Below are positions 59,759 through 64,000 of a stretch of DNA of 64,000 bases, piece by piece; within the stretch, counting starts at the first letter, position 1; the number at the start of each line of letters is the position of its first letter. A program made the position numbers and the translations under genes. The notes under the pieces are model-generated. The model had not been told where the DNA came from and searched no databases. It saw nothing but the letters and a program-made list of their open reading frames with translations. Origin of the DNA: Crotophaga sulcirostris (lineage: Eukaryota > Chordata > Aves > Cuculiformes > Crotophagidae); NCBI GenBank assembly GCA_013397455.1, contig VYZB01000124.1, positions 1,589,199-1,653,198 of the forward strand, given 5' to 3'.

Positions 59759-62596
59759 TGAGGGCAAGAACGTGAATGAAAGCCTCTGCCGCTGTAGTTG
59801 CGGGGCTCTTTCGGAGCGTCCGTCTACAAGAATGCATTCAATATATAAGGGAAGGGGCGGGCTAAGAGGTTTCCCCCCAATAAAAAAAAAGAGCAGGATT
59901 GTCCTTCTGAGATAACTTCTTCCAAAGAACTGGTGAAATGCAGACTGGCTGAAACAGGAGGGTGGAAACAACTTTAGCAATAGGTGGTAACAGTTTCTTT
60001 TAATCTTCCTTATGTCCTGTGTGTATTGGTTTAGTGGCTGACTAACAATATCTCCGGATTTATCTATCCAAGAAGCCTTTTGGCAGAGTAATTTTTTCCC
60101 CTTATTTATTTATTAAGATCTGTACTCTGAGGATGTGCTGATGGTGACATTGGAGGGGTCAAAGGTTTTGGGGGGGTGTTGGATCAGATCATTCTGTCAT
60201 TGAGAACCTTGCCCTCTTTCCATATTTGCTCCATGTATCTCACCCACATTTTTTCTTATCTTGAAAATCCTTCAGTGTTGCAGTGGGATGCTGTGTGAGT
60301 GTACCATGAGTCTGGGGCTTTGACCACAAAACCCTCTTGGCAGCAACTCTGCTTGCTTGTGTCTGTGGAGAGCACCCAGTGCCATGGGACTGACTCTGGC
60401 TCTGAGCTTTCCAAGCACAGTGGTGAGATAAGAGATGAGAATGAGCTCTGAGATCGCACTGCACTCTCGGTTCATGCCCTGTTCGAGCCTCCAGTCCTTT
60501 CAGCTGATTGGCACTGGATTCAAGGTCTGTAAAGGAAATGAAACCAGGAGTTTCATGTTTCAAAACACAAATTTTTCACTGACCTGGTGTGAACAGTGCT
60601 GTATAAAGGTAGGATATTAGTTATAAAACTGCCATCAGGAAAGGTTTAGGGCTTTGTAACCAGCTGCAGGTGATCCAATTTGCTTACATTACCCTGAAAT
60701 CTCAAAAACATATGAAAACTTTGCCATAACTGCACTCATTTGGGCTGGTTACTGCAAAAGGGGTGCATTTTGGCAAATCCTCTGGTTGAAAGTATGCAAG
60801 TACCCAGTTACCATTTTCTGGTGAGATTCCATACCTCCTGTCAGTGTCTGATGTGCACGACACCACTTTGGCCTCTGCTAAGCTCAGCTACAAACATCAC
60901 CTGGAGTAACTTAACACCGTTCTGCACAGACTTTCAGTCCCAAAGCTTGCCCGTTATCGCTGTGTGCCAAGCCATGAGTGGGTGACCCCTGGGTGGGCAG
61001 ATAAAGGGTTAACTGCCCACGCAGAACCAAACAGGAGATGCAAGCAAACAGTCCCCAGCAGAAATTGGACCCATCACTTCCCTCTAATGAAAACCAGATC
61101 CACTCTTACAACAATCATTCCACTGTTCCTTGATATCATTCCTAACTTGAGAGAAGCATTATTGTTGTTTCTATTAAAGAAAACCCCAAACCCATACATT
61201 ATATTTCTCAAGTTGATCCATTTTATCATCTAGAAAGGGAAAAAATAAAAGGGTTGCCAAGTCTGAATGCTGAGTCTCAAAGCAAAAGAAAAAGGGAGGG
61301 AGTTTGCAGAGTTGTTGGTCCAGATCCTCATGTAAATTAGTGCAGACAAAATAACTGATGTTGCACTTGTTAGAGCCTTAAATATGGGTCTGGCAGCCCT
61401 TTTCGGGGGATGTGAGCATGTAAAGGGCTGTTTCACTTTGTTAAGCAAATGTTGTCCTCCTGCTGTCTGCCCCATTCCCTCCTGTCTGTGAGCTTCACTT
61501 CCACACCAGGCCACGCGCCAAAAGGGAAGCTTGACCTGAGCAATATCTACTTTATAGTGTGCAGTTGCACCGATTTAGGATGGAAGGTTGGAGTTTGTCT
61601 GGGCTCGATCTCATTGCTCTTGCATGGACCAAAGCCCTTGTCTGGTAGAGGTGAAGGGACTGCAATGGTGACAAAGAGGTTTTTTTCATTAGGAGAAACT
61701 AAGTTTAAACCCAGTCTAGTTTCAGTGGAACCTTGAAAATCCATTTTTCTCACATGCTTTTGCTTGAAGTGCGAATATTTTTGCATGTCCTTGTTGGGAT
61801 CTCACATCCCCAGTGCCTGTGTTTCTTGGATGACACGTGAAGCCTTGTGTGTGCTTTTAGCTCGCTGACCTTGTCAGCAACAGCAACTCGGTCTTCAGCA
61901 ACCTGGTCAAAATATGCAGTGCTGAGGCTTTTTGTAGCTGTTGGTTTAGATTTCATGCTTTGTAACTGATTTTGTAGAGGAGAGAATGGGATTCTGATTT
62001 GACTGCAAAAGAATCTGAATTCAGGCTTTTCTCTTACTGAGCATTTCCTTTAAGTAGACAAATCATCTATGAGGTCTTTATAAATGCATCCTGCTCTGAT
62101 ATCTCTCAACAGTCGATCTGTTCTTCTGTGAACACTAGTATTTCAAAACTACACAAATATTCCAAGGCTTTTTAAACGTGTTCCAAATAGACATTTATGT
62201 TGGCTACAACAATATTTTCTTTTTATTGCTGTTATGAGATTCAACATTTCCAGAAATAACTTCTGAAAGGTGCTTGAGGGTCTTGACTATCAGTGTTGTC
62301 AGCTACAGCGGAGAAGTATTTCACAATGCACAATGTATGCTAACGTGTATTTGGAAAAGTAAGGAGTGCATTTGGGATGCTGAAGCGATTTTTTCAAGAC
62401 ATTTCTTGTGAGTCATGATGAAACATTATCCTTTCCTGCACCCCACAGACTTGTTATTCCCTAAACTCACTGGTTTAGAGTTGACTTGGTGCATCTGAGG
62501 ATCTCTGATGCTTAGGGTTTTGGGTTCCTTCTGAATGGACTCAGTGAGGAGGGTGGCATCTGTGAAGCTTTCTTTTGGGGTTGGATTTAAGGTATT
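59759..62596. other. Unique non-coding sequence
   Basis: Repeat-free DNA at 59990-60130 has taacaatatctccggattta and an AT-rich ttatttatttattaag. A poly-G run (gggggggtg) lies at 60171-60179. No gene or interspersed repeat recognised. Confidence 0.5.
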
Positions 62597-62929
62597 CATA
62601 GAATGGTTTGGGTTGGAAGGGACCTTAAAGATCATCCAGTTCGAACCCCCTGCCATGGGCAGGGACATCTCCAGCTGGGTCAGGTTGCTCAAAGCCCCAT
62701 CCAACCTGACCTTGAACATCTCCAGGCATGGGGCAGCCATCACTTCTCTGGGCAACCTGTAGCACCCTCAAAAGGAAACGTTCCACCCTGAGATCTCATC
62801 TCAATCTCCCCTCTTTCAGCTGAAATCCATTCCTTTTCATCTTGTCCCTGCACTCCCTGACCAAGAGCCCCTCCCCAGCTTTCCTGGAGCCCCTTTCAGT
62901 ACTGAAACGTTGCTCTAAGATCTTCCCAG
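62597..62929 (-). repeat. CR1 LINE 3' fragment, minus orientation
   Basis: catagaatggtttgggttgg, gaccttaaagatcatccagt and the rest of the reversed 3' region to gctctaagatcttccc. A block of about 20 bp (the ggccagggcctccccacc part) is missing at 62761, so a small internal deletion falls exactly at the recurrent breakpoint region. Confidence 0.96.
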
Positions 62930-64000
62930 AAGAATGTGCACATATGATGGGGACTGCATCACTTCCCATTCATTTGTGTAACACTCCGGAAACTGCCGAC
63001 CCAAGCCAAAACTTCTCCACTCTCTTCTGCTCTTGGGGAGGAGTTAGGGATTTGTGAATGTGTGAAAGTATTAGCTGCCAGTTATAACTGGAATCGAGCC
63101 TAGAGGAACCCAAATCCTTCAGCAGGAAAGTTTGTAATACATTATCTCTGGAATTGGCCCAGCTTTCAAAACCAGGACGTATTAATAGGAATAAATGTGC
63201 ACACCATTAGCACTTCCAAAGGCATGATTTATTAGCCATTTTGGTTGCAAATATTGTTTAGTTGCATAATCTTGTTCATTTAAATAGGAATGTCATTAAT
63301 GGATTAGTTTATTAAATACGCAGCCCTGAAAGCGGGGAATTCCTTTTAGCATGCAGCCTGCCTTTACAGTGTTCACGTTTACCGCCACACTGAACGTGCT
63401 TTGAGAGAGAGAAAGCATTGATTTTTCTGCTTCAAAGAAATTTCTGAGGTTTTTAAAAGGAATGAAAGTAGAAGAGAGTTTGGACTGAAGGTGTTGGGTA
63501 CGGAGCACATTGTCAGAGCGGCGTCAGAGGGACCAGGCGCCACAGGAGCAGTCAGTCCGGAGGGAGGCAGAGAAGGACTGGAAGGCGTGCGCCGTGTTTA
63601 GCGTGGTCTTGTCTGTGAAGTTCAAATTCTAGTTTATGCATCCATGAACACCATGGGTGAAACTGGAGATCCTATTCCTTCCCTGGCTCCAAATAACACA
63701 CGGTGGAGAACCAGGCTGCTTGGAGTCAGGAGCTGCTCCAGCCGTGTTCAGACAGTGTGGGGTCTGGGTCAGTGCTGCGATGGTTGCTTGGGGCGTCCTC
63801 TCCTGCTGGTCTCTCAGATCTAGTGTTCACCAAATATTCTGAGGTTTGTGAAGATTCTGATCTTGCTGCAGTTTTGTTTTTCCCAGTCAATGAAAAGGAA
63901 GTTTCCAACACTGGTACGTGACTGGCTGTTATAACTTAGAAATATCTGCTTAAATAAAACACCGATGTGTTCTATTTTAATAGGAACAAACGGCTGGCCA
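62930..64000. other. Unique non-coding sequence
   Basis: The stretch 63170-63420 is listed separately. A moderately CpG-containing stretch is at 63490-63605. No gene recognised before the window ends. Confidence 0.5.
63170..63420. promoter_or_regulatory. Candidate conserved non-coding element
   Basis: ggcatgatttattagccatt, gcaaatattgtttagttgca, taggaatgtcattaatggat and ttattaaatacgcagccctg combine forkhead-, POU- and homeodomain-like cores in repeat-free DNA, with isolated CpGs at gtttaccgccac and tgaacgtgc. Inference only. Confidence 0.3.

Overview
The window is from a bird nuclear genome. The evidence is at least fifteen fragments of the avian CR1 LINE, recognised by the conserved 3' untranslated region and the terminal ATTCTATGA-type octamer tail, together with a few much older MIR/CORE-SINE-like relics. 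The species cannot be fixed from the sequence. I find no protein-coding gene, rRNA, tRNA or other RNA gene that I can defend. The window reads as a gene desert or a very long intron.

Layout. 1-17 kb is mostly unique sequence with one CR1 (5.9 kb), two old SINE relics and several AT-rich stretches (8.7, 13.3-13.7, 14.4-14.8 kb) dense in homeodomain-type cores, which look like candidate conserved regulatory DNA. 17-30 kb continues this pattern with a single short CR1 and more candidate regulatory stretches (17.9, 22.9-24.1, 26.3 kb). It also holds two short exon-like islands with good splice signals: a 51-nt one on the plus strand at 19.5 kb and a 74-nt one on the minus strand at 26.0 kb. 30-40 kb carries three CR1 pieces and SINE relics. 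40.5-49.3 kb is different. It holds five CR1 copies, all in plus orientation, an 18-bp minisatellite interrupted by an assembly gap (five N), two small CpG-rich patches, a minus-strand G-quadruplex motif and a good CTCF-like site. 49-64 kb returns to mostly unique DNA with five more CR1 pieces and another CpG-rich exon-like island at 55.5 kb.

Nothing here forms a pathway or operon. The open reading frames are chance frames, reversed CR1 untranslated sequence, or frames held open by the 18-bp (multiple of three) minisatellite. The points most worth checking are the exon-like islands, the CpG/G4/CTCF cluster near 46.7 kb, the higher-order structure of the minisatellite with its implied gap length, and the shared truncation point among CR1 copies. 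All conservation statements are inferences from composition; no alignment or search was possible.
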